A DNA stretch of 64,000 nucleotides from Clitopilus passeckerianus (GCA_944990035.1 CALYLX010000021.1:62001-126000), one strand, 5' to 3'; positions 45,181 through 57,812 are shown, numbered from the stretch's first letter. The notes: generated from the letters alone by a model not told the origin. A program made the numbers and translations.

Positions 45181-47946
45181 ATGGACGCTAGTGGATATGG
45201 CGAAGGACTCGAAAGCCAGGCTGGGCCTGTGAAAGAGAAAAAGACAAGAAAGCGGTTGAGGCTGAGCTGCGTTGAATGTACAAAACGGCGTCAAGTGAGA
45301 TTGTTCCTCATTTCATCTTCACTTTCACTAACAACATACGTCATTCTCCAGAAATGCGACAGGAAATATCCCTGTGGCCTCTGTGTCTCCAGAGGTGTTC
45401 CTCATCTCTGTCGGTGGGAGAACGTACCAGTTGCACGACCAGCACCAGCCAGACCACCTACAATACCCGAAGTTCCTGTAGCAGGACCATCCTCAACACC
45501 GCCCTCCTCCATCAACGACGCGAAAGACCAACTTATCCAAGACCTCCAATCTAAAGTCGCAGCTCTCGAGAAACGACTCCATGAACAACAACACGGACAA
45601 TCTCAGCCCATTTCTCCCATAGCAGCACCTAGCAACTCCAACTCCTCACGAACGCGCTACTCCAGCTCAAGCTCCCCATCCGTTACCGGCAGCTCTCCCT
45701 CTGCCACTCGCTCACTGGCGTTGACGCATATAACCACCCCATCACCATCCCCTGCCCCTCTGTCTCTATCCGACCAGCAACTCGAACTTCTCCCAATGCA
45801 CCCACCTTCCGAAGCAGCGCCGGACCCACCAGATCCAGCTCAAGACCCACGTATGCGCGACCCATTCGCTGGACCTCTATGTCACCTCGGACCTGGGACG
45901 TACGCTACCACTAGTGCACTCGCCCAGCTCTGCTTGGGTCATTTCGGGGAGTTCACAGGGAGGGGGAGTTTAGTGTGTGCTTTACATTTCGTATGTTCTC
46001 TCCTCCCCTCCTTCCCCCTTCCTTTTACTGATTTCTCTCGAATTTATGTGTTCTAGATATCAACAGGCAACACCCCCCGCTTCCTCTACGCCAAATCCAC
46101 AGAATCCACTTCCTCCTACCACCCCACCGAAATGACATCCCAATTCCTCGTCAACCGTATGGAACACATCATCAACACCCTCCCCTCCCGCACCCTATCC
46201 ACCCTCCTCGCCCGCCGATTCTTCCTCGAAGCGAACTACCTCTTCGGAATTCCGGAGGAGTGGTGGTGGAAGGCGTTTGGTACGATGTGGGATGTGCTGG
46301 AGAGACCGGGTCCACATGGGATGCATGTTAATGCGAATTTTTTGGTGTTGTTTTTTGCGGTTATGGCGTATGTGCCTGATCCTGGACCTGTGGATGCTGG
46401 TCAACAACAACACCAGCAGCAGCCACAGCAAGACTACGAAGACCTCTCCAACCGATACTTCATCGCTGCGCTCGAAGCCCGGCGCGTAGCAGAGGACAAC
46501 CACCTGAACCTCCCCAACCTCTCTTTGATGGTCTCCGCTGCGGACGGGACCGTTTTGACGTGCCTCGCCATCCCTATTCTCGCTACGTGGTTAAGCCAAC
46601 GGGGGAGAATGAGTGAAGGATGGAAGTTAGTTGGACTGGGGTTGAGGAGTGCGTTGGGTGTGGGGCTGCATAGGGATCCGGAGTGGGGTCAGTGGTTGGT
46701 TATGAGTGAGGAGGAGAAGGGGTTGAGGAGGAGGGCGTGGTGGGGGTTGTGGGTTCGGGATAAGTGAGTTCTTGTTTTCTCGCTCTTTCTTTCGCTATAC
46801 CCCGGAATTAGATGCTAATACGATTACTGTAGGTTGTACTCCTTCCTCCTAGGCCGCCAACATATGGTCCGGCCCAACTCGTTCGACGTCCAGCTCCCCT
46901 CCTCCTCCTCCTCCTCCTCCCCTACCACCACCACCACCTCCTTCGACCCCTTCGCTCTAGGCCTCGAGATGATGATCTCCCTAGCAAAATTAGCAGGCAC
47001 GGTGACCGAGACGTGTTTCAGCATGCAGCTGCCGCCGGAGGAGACGTATTGGAACTTGGATGGGGAGTTGGAGATGTGGGAGGAGAATTTGGCGCCGATT
47101 TTGAAGTGGGGGACGAGGTTGCCGCAGCGTAGCTCAACTTCGGGCTCTGACGGAGGATCCCATCCCTGGTCGTCGTCGTCGGGTGGTCCAAAACACACCC
47201 TCTGGGACGGCTTCTCCTCCCGCGACCTCGACCACATCCAGCGAACACGATACGTCCTCACGACGTGGTGCACGTGGATGCGGGTGAAGGTGTGGATTGC
47301 GTGTCTTGGGCGGCCGGGGTTGGGGTGGGAGGTGTATAGAGAGGCGGGGAGGAGGTGTGTTGAGCTTTGTTTGAGGTTGGGGGGGATGCAGTGTGGGGTT
47401 TATGAGGGTGTTAAGGCGGGTCTGGGTTCTGGAACGACTACAGAAGCAGGAGTAGGAGGACCAGCGACACCAGCGAGTATAGGCCCCTCGACCTACCCAG
47501 GCCCCGTATGGTTCTTCGAAGGATGTTTCTCCCTCCTCGAATCAATCGCCATCTTGCTCACCATGCTCACGCGGCATCCGTGGCCTGAGAAGGTGCTGGA
47601 AGCTGACCAGCTGGCGAAGAGGGCGATTGGGGTATTGGAGGATGTGGAGAGGTGGCAGACGGGGAGGCAGGGGGAGGTGGCGAGGTTGGGGGTCAAGATT
47701 TTGAGGACGTTGAGGAGGGAGGATTGGTGGGAGAGTCAGGTTGGGGGTGGGGAGGCGACGAGGGTGGAGCGGGAGGGGTGGGAGGGGTGGGAGCCGAGTT
47801 TGCTTTTGGGGACGGGTGCGAGTGGCGGTGGTGCTAGTGGAAGGGGAGGAGGAGAAGAGTATGGGATGCTTGGAGGGTACGATGCGCTTGCGAGTGAGGT
47901 GTATACTAATGAGTTTGGGTTTCGGAATTCGATGTTCATGCCTTGA
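45181..47946 (+). CDS. Zn2Cys6 transcription factor with fungal-specific regulatory domain, 857 aa
   Basis: Four exons: 45181-45294, 45352-45990, 46057-46763, 46833-47946. The binuclear zinc cluster is Cys30-x2-Cys33-x6-Cys40-x5-Cys46-x2-Cys49-x8-Cys58 with KCDRKYPCGLC; an intron splits it just before Lys39. A Leu-heptad linker and dimerisation helix follow (LIQDLQSKVAALEKRLHEQ), then Ser/Pro-rich sequence. The fungal_trans middle domain (~residues 235-700) includes LSTLLARRFFLEANYLFGIP and LRRRAWWGLWVRDK. The C-terminus is Gly-rich. It is a nuclear sequence-specific regulator; its targets are unknown. The first intron is 57 nt and open, so retention would insert residues inside the zinc cluster. 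Confidence 0.88.
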
Positions 47947-48422
47947 GGACATTTTGGGCATGAACGCTTGGGTTTTGTTTCTGGGGTGGTCTTGTATAGA
48001 TGTTTTCGTATTCGTTCTTGTCTTTCCCGCGTTTTCCCAACTGCCTCCCATATTGTACGATACGATTTGCATTGTTTTCTGATTGATTTATCATATAAAT
48101 ACAGGTAGATGTGTATTAATTCTATGTGCTTTGGTATACCACTTTCAAACAACGGTTCAGGGTTTGCTATCGTGGCCGGGAGCCTGATATAGTTATATGT
48201 GAATTTGGAACCATGATTCGGTCTTGCTAGCTTTGTTTTCCTTGTCTGTTTTATTTTTGCAACTATAACGTGAATATTGAGCGTTGAGCGCTTGCAACGA
48301 CTCCTCTATAGTCGGGGAACGATCGGTCCGATGGCCACCACCGCCTCTCTTGCCTTTATTGTAACGACGGATTGTTGACAAATGTAAGCTGACCGTTTCC
48401 TTCCGACCTGAAGACCCCCATC
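47947..48422. other. Intergenic region
   Basis: Only shadow frames of the regulator's GC-rich 3' end and the NACHT promoter are present. Nothing else is recognised. Confidence 0.4.
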
Positions 48423-50623
48423 ATGTCTGTTCTAAACAATTCGAAAGACGTGACCCTTTATAGCCCGGAGATCATCGCGTCCAGACGCTATACAAGGATA
48501 GATCGACGAAGCTCAGCTTCAAACCCCACATGTGCGTCTGACAGTCTTCAACTTCGAAGCTTTCAAGCCTTCACACCATTACCCACGCCCGTAGGCTTCC
48601 TCGCGGGCGTGATCTGTCTTGGTCTCTGTGCAGGAATCGGTGCCCATAGGATCCAGCAGAAATGGAATTCTTCAAGTAAGTCGAATTCTGGATCTTCAAT
48701 CAGCGTTGCCGACACCTCAGCTGCCAGAAGGCTTATCTATTCTGGAGAAGAACACTTTGCCTAGTGCTATGTACAATGCCGACCACGCCAAGCACTTCGA
48801 TTTCTCTAAGGAAATCTGGGATACCCAGCCTAAATTCCTGGATGCAATCCATGCCTGGGCTATCGAACCCCAGTCGAATACGACTGACCCCATACTATGG
48901 TTATCCGGACCACCAGGGGCTGGGAAATCCATGTTTGCCTACATCCTTTCCGATAAGTGGAACGAGGAAAGAAGATTAGCAGGGACCTTCTTTTTCTCTC
49001 AGAATGGCGGACCAGCCAACGCAAAACCCTTCCTTGTCTCGACACTTGCATACCAACTCTACGTACACATTCCGGAGCTCCGTGTTCATCTCGGGAATGC
49101 AGCTTACTATGATCCCTTGATACTCCAGAAATCCCTGAGGGCCCAGATTTTGGCCCTCATATCTCGCCCTTTTGAGAACATGACTGAAACTGCGTTTATC
49201 TTGCGACCTTTCCGCAAAATATTCGGATTTCAGACCCGGTCTGATAGCCCCTGGGTCATTATCCTTGACGGTCTCGATGAAATTTTGAACGTGCGCGAAC
49301 AGGAGGAAATCTTACATGTGTTATCTTCCATAATTCTCGAGCGAACTCTACCTCTTCGCCTACTTGTTTCTAGTCGCCCCAATGCCCATATCTATAAGTT
49401 CTTTAACAGTGCCCCTTTGAATACTTCTACATCCTACTTCCGGATAGGTGCCACTGCTAACATATCCTCTGACCTTTATATCGAGGATTACATCCATTCT
49501 GAATTCGAACACATTCGGCAAACATACCCATACCTTAGCTCCTCGCTTTGGCCACCATCTGAAACGGTGGCCGCTATTGTCGCTCGTTCTCGAGGTGCAT
49601 ATCTTTATGCATCTGTTTTCATGCGCTATCTGGGGGTTGCTCACCAGAACCCGAGGCATACACTTGAAGCCTTGATGAAATTAAATGTCCTTCCGACCAA
49701 GTCTTCACAGGATGGCCCATATGATCACCTTCACGCGTTATATCACCATATTCTCTCCTCCCTTCCTCAAAAGACACTTGACATTGGGCTAGACATTGTT
49801 TCTTCGTACCGAACAGCCCTTTTCTCACTCGTCAATGAGTTTGATGGTGACAGCTCTCATGTTACCTCGGGATATGTCATTGGCGGCCCGAATCACAGAA
49901 AAGTCATCGTAGGTTTGCTCTCTTATCTACCGCTGGAAAGTGGTTAACAGATCTTTGGTGTAGGCGTCTCTTGACACGATACTTGATCTTTCAACCAGGG
50001 AGCTAAACTATCACCTTGAGCTCCTGCAACCCCTTATCGATATCAACTTCATTCCTTCCGAAGGGCGATGCCGATCCTCAATTGACGTTAGAAGGCAGTT
50101 CCTTCTTTTCTTGGGTGATCGAGGCGAAGCGGGCCATTTATATCTTGGTGATGAGGTTGCACACGCTCGCATGGCCCGGGTCTACCTTCGACATTTAATG
50201 AAGTACATGTCACGAACTTACAGGGAACCTATACTTGATCGCGAATTCGCGGAGACGAGCTTTCGTTGGCATCTTTCCCATGCAGCATTATACGATGCAA
50301 AATTGAAGTGCGACCTTGTCATGGCAATCCAAGGAGACTCTGAGACCTACTATAACCACCTCCTGAGCATCGGTCTCGGGGGTCTAGGATCCGAACGACG
50401 TTCAAATCTCCTCCAGGTTCTTTCGTGGGGGTCTAGGAATACCGTGATAGATTACCTAGAGGTAAGTCTGTACACGCTTATTCTGATGCACAAGGCTCAT
50501 CGCTACGCTCTTAACTAGGAGGTAAACTGTAAGGCGGAATACGTAACACTCAACTGCAAGCCTCACAAGCTAGCGGCCGAGAGCTTTCCTAAGGTTACTG
50601 GAGACTGGCTACATCGTCCGTGA
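48423..50623 (+). CDS. NACHT-domain NTPase, membrane-anchored form, 678 aa
   Basis: Four exons: 48423-48675, 48728-49908, 49964-50461, 50519-50623. The N-terminus has the short agaricomycete leader (MSVLNNSKDVTLYSPEI) and one membrane span near residues 58-75 (VGFLAGVICLGLCAGIG). The linker GLSILEKNTLPSAMYN leads to the NACHT domain: Walker A GPPGAGKS (~145-152), Walker B VIILDGLDEI, and LLVSSRPNAHIY. A helical region follows (LDLSTRELNYHLELLQPL; LSHAALYDAKLKCDL). Length and exon order are complete, unlike the 18212 gene. STAND NTPases of this class act in fungal non-self responses; the membrane span suggests action at a membrane (inference). The first acceptor was set at 48727 because the nearer 48720 breaks the frame. 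Confidence 0.8.
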
Positions 50624-51108
50624 TACCTGGATGCAATTCGAGATATTTTACATAATTTGTTCCCCCTCTTAATACAAGTCTTCCAGTAGTGCATTCCTGG
50701 ACTGCAACGCCCTCTGAGAGCGATAAATGCGACACATAGAAACGAATATCCTTGGGAGACGTACGTATTCCGAATCGAAACAGATTCATTGTACCTCCAG
50801 TCCTAGAGGGATCCATACCACGAAAAAGCCGTCTGTGAATAGATAACTCAAGGTGGGTGACGCAGCTGGCTAGAAACAGACACCGGTGTGCATCGACCCT
50901 TGATCAACCCATCATCGTCCGTAAGAATTGAGCGTGCAATGCATTGCTTGATTGTAGTGTGTTTATTGTCTGAAATGAAGGAGACATTCAATAACCTTGG
51001 CTCTTTTTTCTTTCTGGCAAATATCTTGACCTTCCTTCAGGACTCGCGAAACTGCGCATAAGAAGATGATTGCAAAACTTTGCAAAATTATTGGTCCCTT
51101 GAGCCTAC
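50624..51108. other. Intergenic region with weak minus-strand frame
   Basis: A minus-strand frame at 50816-50595 reads protein-like (IRTSPKDIRFYVSHLSLSEG) and overlaps the last NACHT exon on the opposite strand. It has no recognised family or splice partner and may be the eroded 3' end of the minus-strand NACHT relic. Confidence 0.3.
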
Positions 51109-51934
51109 TCAATACGATAAAGAATGGTACCAGGAATCCAAAGCCCAGTACGCCTGATTGTTCGGGGCGGAACCCAGGCAAAGTAATATAAGGGCCTTCC
51201 CAAACTGGCGTGTTGTCCAAGAACTCAAGACAAGGAGTGCGACAACGTCCTCATGGTACACTTTCGACGCGCACCCATCAACCAATCCGGGGAGGATATC
51301 TTCTGGGTTCAAGAATGGATGTCCCAGAATACGGGCGAACCTAGAAACGAATTCGAAATTTCCTCCAAATCGCTCTACCAGTGTAGACACGGTACTGGGA
51401 GGTGGCCAAGAATCGCTGAGTCGAACCCTCCTTTGTTTGATTCTTTCGAATTCTGGCTGCAGATAAATCGCCATGTCTGCATCACTGGATGAGTGGGTGC
51501 CCGAGTCAAGATAGGAGATTGGCGTATTGAGCGGGGAGCGGTTGAAGGCGTCGCGAATGGAGAACTCGAATGGGCTGGAGGCCAAGAAGCGAAAGGAGAG
51601 TTTTCTATCCAGAATTAGTGGTTTGAATGTTTCCAAGAACTTCGGTTTGGGCGCTGAGAAAAAGTGCATCGTTAAGGCCATCGAACATAATGACTTTAGG
51701 GTAGCTTGAGAGAAATGATGTGGGCGGGGGAAATCTGCCGAAAGGTGGCAGGTACCATGGAGGTGTTTGGTGTGCGCGGAGCCTCGTCAAAGGTTTAGCA
51801 ATGGGGGTATCGACCTGGAATTTCATCGACTGATTCGAGACTGAGATATCGCCATTGATCGATTCGGCCGACAGTGCGCGAAATGTGAAGCCCACTGTCC
51901 GTGGCGATCTGGGCATTTCGCGCTGCGTTTTCAA
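51109..51934 (-). pseudogene. NACHT-domain pseudogene fragment
   Basis: The minus strand keeps a Walker-B-like VIMFDGLND and the following helix (SAQTEVLGNIQTT) in one frame. The strand after it (DRKLSFRFLASSPFEF) and the downstream region (LSDSWPPPSTVSTLVERFGG; GHPFLNPEDILPGL) lie in another. The shift occurs near 51605-51615 and no intron explains it. Walker A and the N-terminal leader are missing. It is a broken third member of the NACHT family, facing the intact gene. Confidence 0.65.
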
Positions 51935-52115
51935 GGATGGTAGATGGAGGGTGTGTCGGTATCCATCACCAGAGTTTCCATTTTAATTTTATGCATTGCT
52001 TTCACTATTAATGCAGTCACAGCTCGCCCTACGCCCTACAATTTAATCCTTTGTACCCTAGTTAACTAGTTTTACAAATCAGCCGATAAATAACTTTGAG
52101 CCCAGAACGGTGTGG

Positions 52116-54155
52116 TCATAAGCTGTAGACGAACCAAGCAGACTTATCCCCAAGATCTGCTCTCTCTTCTTCCCGCGAGGAGATGGTTCTTATCCGGGCT
52201 TTCTTCTTGTTTTGATCGTAGAGATAAACGACGTTGACCCCGCTGACGATGATGATCAAGATGGAAAAGACAATCATCATGACGATTTTCGCCTTATAAA
52301 CGAGTGAATGCCGCCCAATAACGAGAAGACCGCCAAGATCTGACATAACGAGACCGACAGCGATGGCAGTGGCACGACGGATGTGAGGCGTTGAGTTATT
52401 GGCGCTCCAGACTAAGAGTATGGGAACGGCACAGCAGGCTCCCGACATAGTCAGAAAGAGGGATCCATACTTGACAGATTTTGATGTTGTGGCTGGAAGG
52501 AATGAGGCGTCAGCCCGTTCTGTGTCACAGTCGAGGTGTAGCTTCCACTTACTGTAGCACATGACGAAGCCAACCATGGCAATCAGGCCAGAGAACATAC
52601 TGATAGGCCCGTGAGCAGAGAAGCGATCACAGATGTACGCCGAGGTAAGTGTAACTAAGATAGAGAGACCCGTTAGAACAGTCCAAGTAAGCAAGTCAGG
52701 ATAATGCAGCTCACCGGCAAAGGCAGATATGACAGGCGCCATAAAAAACAGTGGAGCAAATCGACCGGCTTTGAGTCCGCCGACAATCGAGGGCGTAAGG
52801 CTACCAAACGACAATCAGAAATTTCGTTCAAAGAGCGAGAACTGGCCCGGGCTTACTGGGAAAGTGTGGCTAATAAGGTACCGTTAAAAAAGAAGACAAT
52901 GGCCACCAAGAGGACCTGGGGCGATTTGAATGCCTTTCCTACCCCCCTCCAGCTGAAGATATCAGAGCTCTCGTCCCCAGTAGAGCCGCACTCGGCCAAG
53001 GTATGCTCAACATATGCCTTCTCCTCAGAGTCAAGGAACTCGCAGTGCTCTGGAGACTGAGGGAGAATCCAGAATGAGAAAGTGCCAAAGATAATGGTGA
53101 GGATCCCTTCGACTAGGAGCATCCATTGCCAGGCTGAATCGTCCTCCGTTCTTTCTGTACCGGCGATGAAAATGGATAGATGGGCAGCAAGGAAGATCGG
53201 TGAAGAGGTGAAAATCCTGAAAGAACCGAACTGGATAAAAAGTGTCGGTAGTATAAGATTAGTGAAGGTCCTTACCGTGCGGTGAGTTTATGACGCGGGT
53301 AGAAGGACGAGAGGTAGAGAACAATACTTGAGAAGATACCACCTAAAGGAACATATTCTCGTTAGCTCCTAATGCATCAGATTATAAGGATCCCTTGGCT
53401 CGTACCTTGGAACAATCCCAAGAAGAACCAGCAGCCCAATTGTAGAGTATAAGACGTGACCCAAGCTTGGATGACAGTAAATAAACCACACAATGCGACG
53501 AGTGTGGGGAGGAGCAAATTAGGGCCGACAGCCTAATGCTCAGGATTCACAGCTTATCGAGACACAACGTAGGCGCCACACACCTTCAGCAAGAGATTGC
53601 AGGGAAGCTTCGCGATGATGTAAGGAGCATAGGTCACTGCGAGCGCAAAACGGTCATTCCGGGAAGCGCTCATCATGCGTGGTCGATTCTAGTAGGAAAT
53701 ATCAGTATTGAGGGATTATCTTGAGTCGGGGCATTACTCACGAGGGTAGCGGCCAATTGGAAGAAGAGAACAAGTGGTAGTACCCTCTTGTCAATCTTGT
53801 TCCATACCTCTCGTCTCCTTCGCCTGACTTCCGATGATACAGGTTGACCGCGACTGCTTGTATCGTCGAGCTTCTCAACATCAACAAAATTGCTTTCTTT
53901 ACGATCCCAACCGATGGATCAGAAGCCAGGAGTACTCACCAGCCTTTCGCCCACGTTTGTGCTCAGGTTGATATCCCTTCCAGCATTCAAGACGCTTCCT
54001 AATATTGTTATAGCCCCTGCACGAGCAACTATACCCTGGTCTTCCGCATTTGTCTCTTCCCAGCCATTTGACTCCCCCTCCTCCTGATCAGCGTAGTCGC
54101 CAAGTAATGGGTCATTTTCGTTAAAGTCGTGAGAGTCCAGCTCAATGGAAGACAT
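52116..54155 (-). CDS. MFS transporter, allantoate-permease-like, 523 aa
   Basis: Nine minus-strand exons: 53940-54155, 53742-53873, 53584-53688, 53406-53532, 53276-53342, 52857-53216, 52715-52800, 52553-52654, 52116-52492. A long hydrophilic N-terminus (MSSIELDSHDFNENDPLLGD) is followed by about twelve hydrophobic segments. Matches include GCWFFLGLFQGGIFSSIVLY, YPRHKLTAR and LLVEGILTIIFGTFSFWILP, as in the Dal5/Tna1/Fen2 group. It is clearly more distant from the two paralogues at 5.2 and 28.6 kb, with different intron positions. The TM1-loop motif DRxNIGNAR is not recognisable (NRPRMMSASRNDR), which is odd. Substrate unknown. ATG 54155 was chosen over upstream non-ATG codons. Confidence 0.78.
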
Positions 54156-54749
54156 GCGGGCTCGGAGGAGTTCGTGGTGGGAAGAAAGGAGAGTAACGAC
54201 AACTGCGGCAGCGGAGACAGAATATGCGACGACGACGAGCTGTGCATCAAGCAACGAGCACAGGCAACCGGTCGAGCAGGTAGATTGGCGTCCTCTCAAG
54301 CCAAGTTTGCTGGCCGTGTTCGTGTTTTAGTGGCTAACATCGCGATATACGGGTTTTCGTATCTAAAGTCTGTCACGATGGTTGTGTCGGGCTTGTTGAG
54401 GTCAATGCCAATTCGAAGAAAGAGTTATAGCTTGTAGCAGAACAGATTGATGGACCAAGTATTACGAAAAAGGTTCCACGTAATACTACAGCACAGTAGT
54501 ACAAACGGTAGGTAGAAAATGTAGGTAAGCCTTGTTACTAGTTCAATCGATATCAATACATGAAATCTTGTTCAGACACAACATCTTCCCCTTCGACTCG
54601 TTCGGAACCTTGCCTGAAACCTCTCACAACTTCCCCGCCCTCCTCCTCGACTCCCTCTTTCTATCCTCCTTCCTGACCTTCCTCCATTAATCCTATCCAT
54701 CAACTTCACGTTTCCACCTTCATGCCCAATAGTCGGGATAAGATGATCC

Positions 54750-56592
54750 TCAGACATTGTCGGCAGTAGAAGCCCCAGTGGAGGAGGCGGGTGGGTCTTG
54801 AGCGGAAGAAGGTTCTTCGGGATCATGTTTCTCCTTATCGTCGCCATCGGGGGTTGTAGCAGCACTTGTTGAAGCCGTGCTAGGACTGGTAGCAGCGGTG
54901 GTTCCGGGAGCGGGAATATGAGGAGCGCCTCAGGTGCGTGAAGGTAACCCCAATCCTGCGCCTGTAATTGCTATTCCGGCGCCGGGACCCGCAGACAATA
55001 GCCGTAGTTGGAGCTGTAGGTCCGTCATCCCGAGGAGTTGGCTTGGTGGGGGCAGTAGTCCCAATTGCCAGCTGCCTGTCCTCCCTCGCGATAGTAGGTC
55101 TATCTCCTGGAACGGTATGCTTCTACCCGATTGGGTTCTCCTTCGCCTTCGCCTGCACCTCCTCCTCCTCCAGAGCAGCAGCGAGCCCACGATCGGTAGC
55201 CCTCCTTCCGCCCTCCCTCGATTCGGTCTCCAACTCGCCAGTGGATTGAGGACGACCTCCAGCACCCCCTCCACCTCCGCCTTTCATTTCCCGTTGAGCA
55301 TCGGGAGAGGTAGGTGCAGCGATAGAAGGTGGTGTAGTAGCAGCAGTAGGTGGAGGTGCGGATGACGCAGGAGTAGAAGGTTCAGAAGCGGCGACCCGTC
55401 CGCCTTATACTTCATGTTTGACTTTCTGATGAGGGATTCCTAGAGGAGGGGAGGGGATGTAGTCAGCTTGGGTTTCAAGAGAGAACGAGAGGGAAGAAGC
55501 AAGATGAGGTAAGGGAGGGGAGCTTGAGGGCGAATGAAGGAGGAAGCGAGAACGAGCAGCGACAATAGAAAGTAGAACGAATTCAAATCCCAAAGAGAAG
55601 GATACGTAAAATGAAGGATAGAAAGAAACGTATGAACCCGTGGAAAGACAGTTGGGAAAAGAAAAGTCCACGACATTGATAAATGTCCGACTGAAGAATG
55701 TCTATAACCCGAAACAGGAAAAGCCACTAACCTTCCCAGTGCTAGGCACATCCCGTCTGCTCTCCCTTTTAACCAGACATCTCCAGAAAGGCACCAGAAC
55801 CAGCAGTAACACCCGTCCCAATCCCAACGATCCTTAAGTCTCTGCCTTGGGGGCCAGAGTCGAGTCGTCCTTCGCTACAATTGCCACTTCCTCTGCCATT
55901 TTGAACTCGACTGATGAGTTGTTGACGCCGAATGGTAGTGGGAATCCCATGTCCACGAGTAGCCATAGTGGAGGTATACGTTACTACCAGCGTAGGGGAT
56001 GCCAGTGTGATGTCAAATTGTGTCGGATTGTGAGCAAGACCCGGAGTTAGAGGAGACCCTTCTGGACGCTGCGCCGCCGCTGCGGTAGCCATGGGAGAAG
56101 CAGTAGTCCCGGAAGCGATCCTCGGGCTCGTAGCAGCTGTTGGTGTTGACGTCGTCGTGTTGGCGAGTTGAGAGGGTTCCTCGTGAGATGCGTCTAGAGA
56201 TATGTAGCGGGTTAGTGTATGTTTTTGATGAGACGAGGAAGGGGTAGAGGAAGAGGCCCGAGAGGCCCGAGGGTAGCGAAGAGGAACCATACGTACATTC
56301 GGGAAGCTTCCACTCCTCAGGAAGACTTGCCACCCATGCCTCTGAGATGTACCCAGGAAGAGACCCAACGACGACACTGGACATTGACGGGATTTTGGAG
56401 CCTGGTGGAGTAGCAGGTTCCTGTGCCCAAGTCGTAGCAGGTTCTTTGTTATGGCCAGCTAGAAAAAAGAAGTGGAGGGTCAGCAACTTGCATCAGCAGG
56501 TATGAGCGAAGGGTGGCTTACACAGGTAACTCTCCAACGCATGAGCTGCTTTACTCAATGTATGTTGCGTACTCGCTAATATCCTAGCTCGG
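54750..56592 (-). CDS. Ser/Thr/Ala/Pro-rich low-complexity protein, exon structure unresolved
   Basis: On the minus strand, exon-like pieces occur in order. The first is TAAVRARILASTQHTLSKAA (~56590-56520), joined in phase by a GTAAGC...TTCTAG intron to GHNKEPATTW and LPGYISEAWVASLPEEWKLP (~56461-56300). After a further intron comes DASHEEPSQLANTTTSTPTA and Thr/Ala-rich sequence. Near 55390-55130 lie SEPSTPASSAPPPTAATTPP and a Gly/Glu-rich part. The end is APGTTAATSPSTASTSAATT followed by a stop at 54750. Several natural-looking stretches sit in different frames without clear introns, so the 3' half may be frameshifted. Start codon not found. Composition suggests a disordered or mucin-like protein. 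Confidence 0.35.
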
Positions 56593-56826
56593 ACAGCTGC
56601 GGTATCGCCAGCCTACACCAACACCTGCCGTCGTGACTCCAGATGGTTTGTGGTCTTCGTGGCCGTTGATCAAGGAAGATGGGAGGTCTCAAAAACCACC
56701 CTAGTACCTGATGAAGGCGAATGGTTAACAAACGAGTTCAATGGATCTATGTGCACGTAGGGATGCACCCACCCTTATTGACCTTCAACGCTTCAGCGCT
56801 CAACTTTCACGTTGGAGTTGCTAGGT

Positions 56827-57243
56827 TCAACTGCCATAAACTGAGGTTGCTGGTGTTCTTGTTGTCCTCCTTCTTCTTGACGTTGTTTTCAAGAGCAGTG
56901 ACCTTGGATCGGAGGTCTTGGATTGGTCTTGTGCATCGTTGAGGGATGATGCATGCTGGTCCTGCTGCAGACGCTTCGGGTATTGAAGTGCTGCTCGTCG
57001 CGCGATTGGGGGCGTTGAAATTCTATCATCGACATATTTGTGAAGCTCCTGGAGATAGACAGACACCACGGGAATTTCCAGTCGCATTTTCAGGATAGGT
57101 TGCAAGTGACTGAGTGGAGGAGAAATCCAAGGTGCATACCCGTTACATAAGCTGGCTTGAACTGGACCCATGATGGCCTCCAACTTGAAGTCGCTCCTTC
57201 CACTTGAGCCCTCTTCAGCGGAGCCTATGTCAAGTTCATCCAA
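56827..57243 (-). CDS. Hypothetical protein with possible coiled coil, ~138 aa
   Basis: The minus-strand ATG frame (MDELDIGSAEEGSSGRSDF) is followed by LEIPVVSVYLQELHKYVDDR and ends in a basic run. A second frame at the 3' end encodes a heptad-like helix (LRSKVTALENNVKKKEDN) stopping at 56807, which looks more natural than the basic run. A small intron or frameshift around 56930 may join them. Nothing else identifies the protein. Confidence 0.35.
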   Translation of the reverse strand: MDELDIGSAEEGSSGRSDFKLEAIMGPVQASLCNGYAPWISPPLSHLQPILKMRLEIPVVSVYLQELHKYVDDRISTPPIARRAALQYPKRLQQDQHASSLNDAQDQSKTSDPRSLLLKTTSRRRRTTRTPATSVYGS

Positions 57244-57803
57244 ATTTACCCTCCCGCCTCGTACATACGAGAAATCCTTCTAGATTCGCTCCTTTACCTA
57301 AGCTTTACCCCGATAAAACCTATTATCCATCAAGTGTCTCTCTAGTCAGTCGTGCGCAACTGTTTCCCCATTCCAGATGCATTTTATCACTACCCATCGT
57401 GCTCACTGGTCAGGCCAGTGCTTTTAGTATCTCATTTAACCGTAACTCGTAGACTCTTAATCATTATCTGTGCCTTCCTTCCCTAAATTCATACCGTGCT
57501 CAGACAGCTGACCGTTGTCACGAACACATCTCTGCTTGCGAATACACACCCTTACTCTCTCCGTGTGTTACCTTCAGTGTATAAAGGGGATTCATGGGCA
57601 TCCTGATAACGAGCATTCGGCGATTTACTCCACACATGTCCGACCACTGGTCCCACTGGGCTACGTCCCGCATTCTTGTCGATCCTCAAAATCACACTGC
57701 CACTATTATCTGTGTCCTCACATCTAACCCGTTCACGCATAAGTATCCTGTTGGAGTGTGGGTGCCTGTGGGTGCGCCCTGTTTGGACCACCCACAAGCA
57801 CCC

Positions 57804-57812
57804 TATATAAAG
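57804..57812 (+). promoter_or_regulatory. TATA box before a short open frame
   Basis: TATATAAAG lies 95 bases upstream of an ATG at 57899. Two phase-compatible splicings of that frame give a peptide of about 37-38 residues (MSTTRETWRDALESYPK...). I could not identify it as a gene. The rest of 57244-58123 shows only short frames. Confidence 0.3.

Noticed and set aside
54934..55365. Plus-strand Ser/Arg-rich frames of 93-143 codons
   Set aside because: They lie in low-complexity DNA opposite a Thr/Ala-rich coding stretch; no start context or splice structure supports them.
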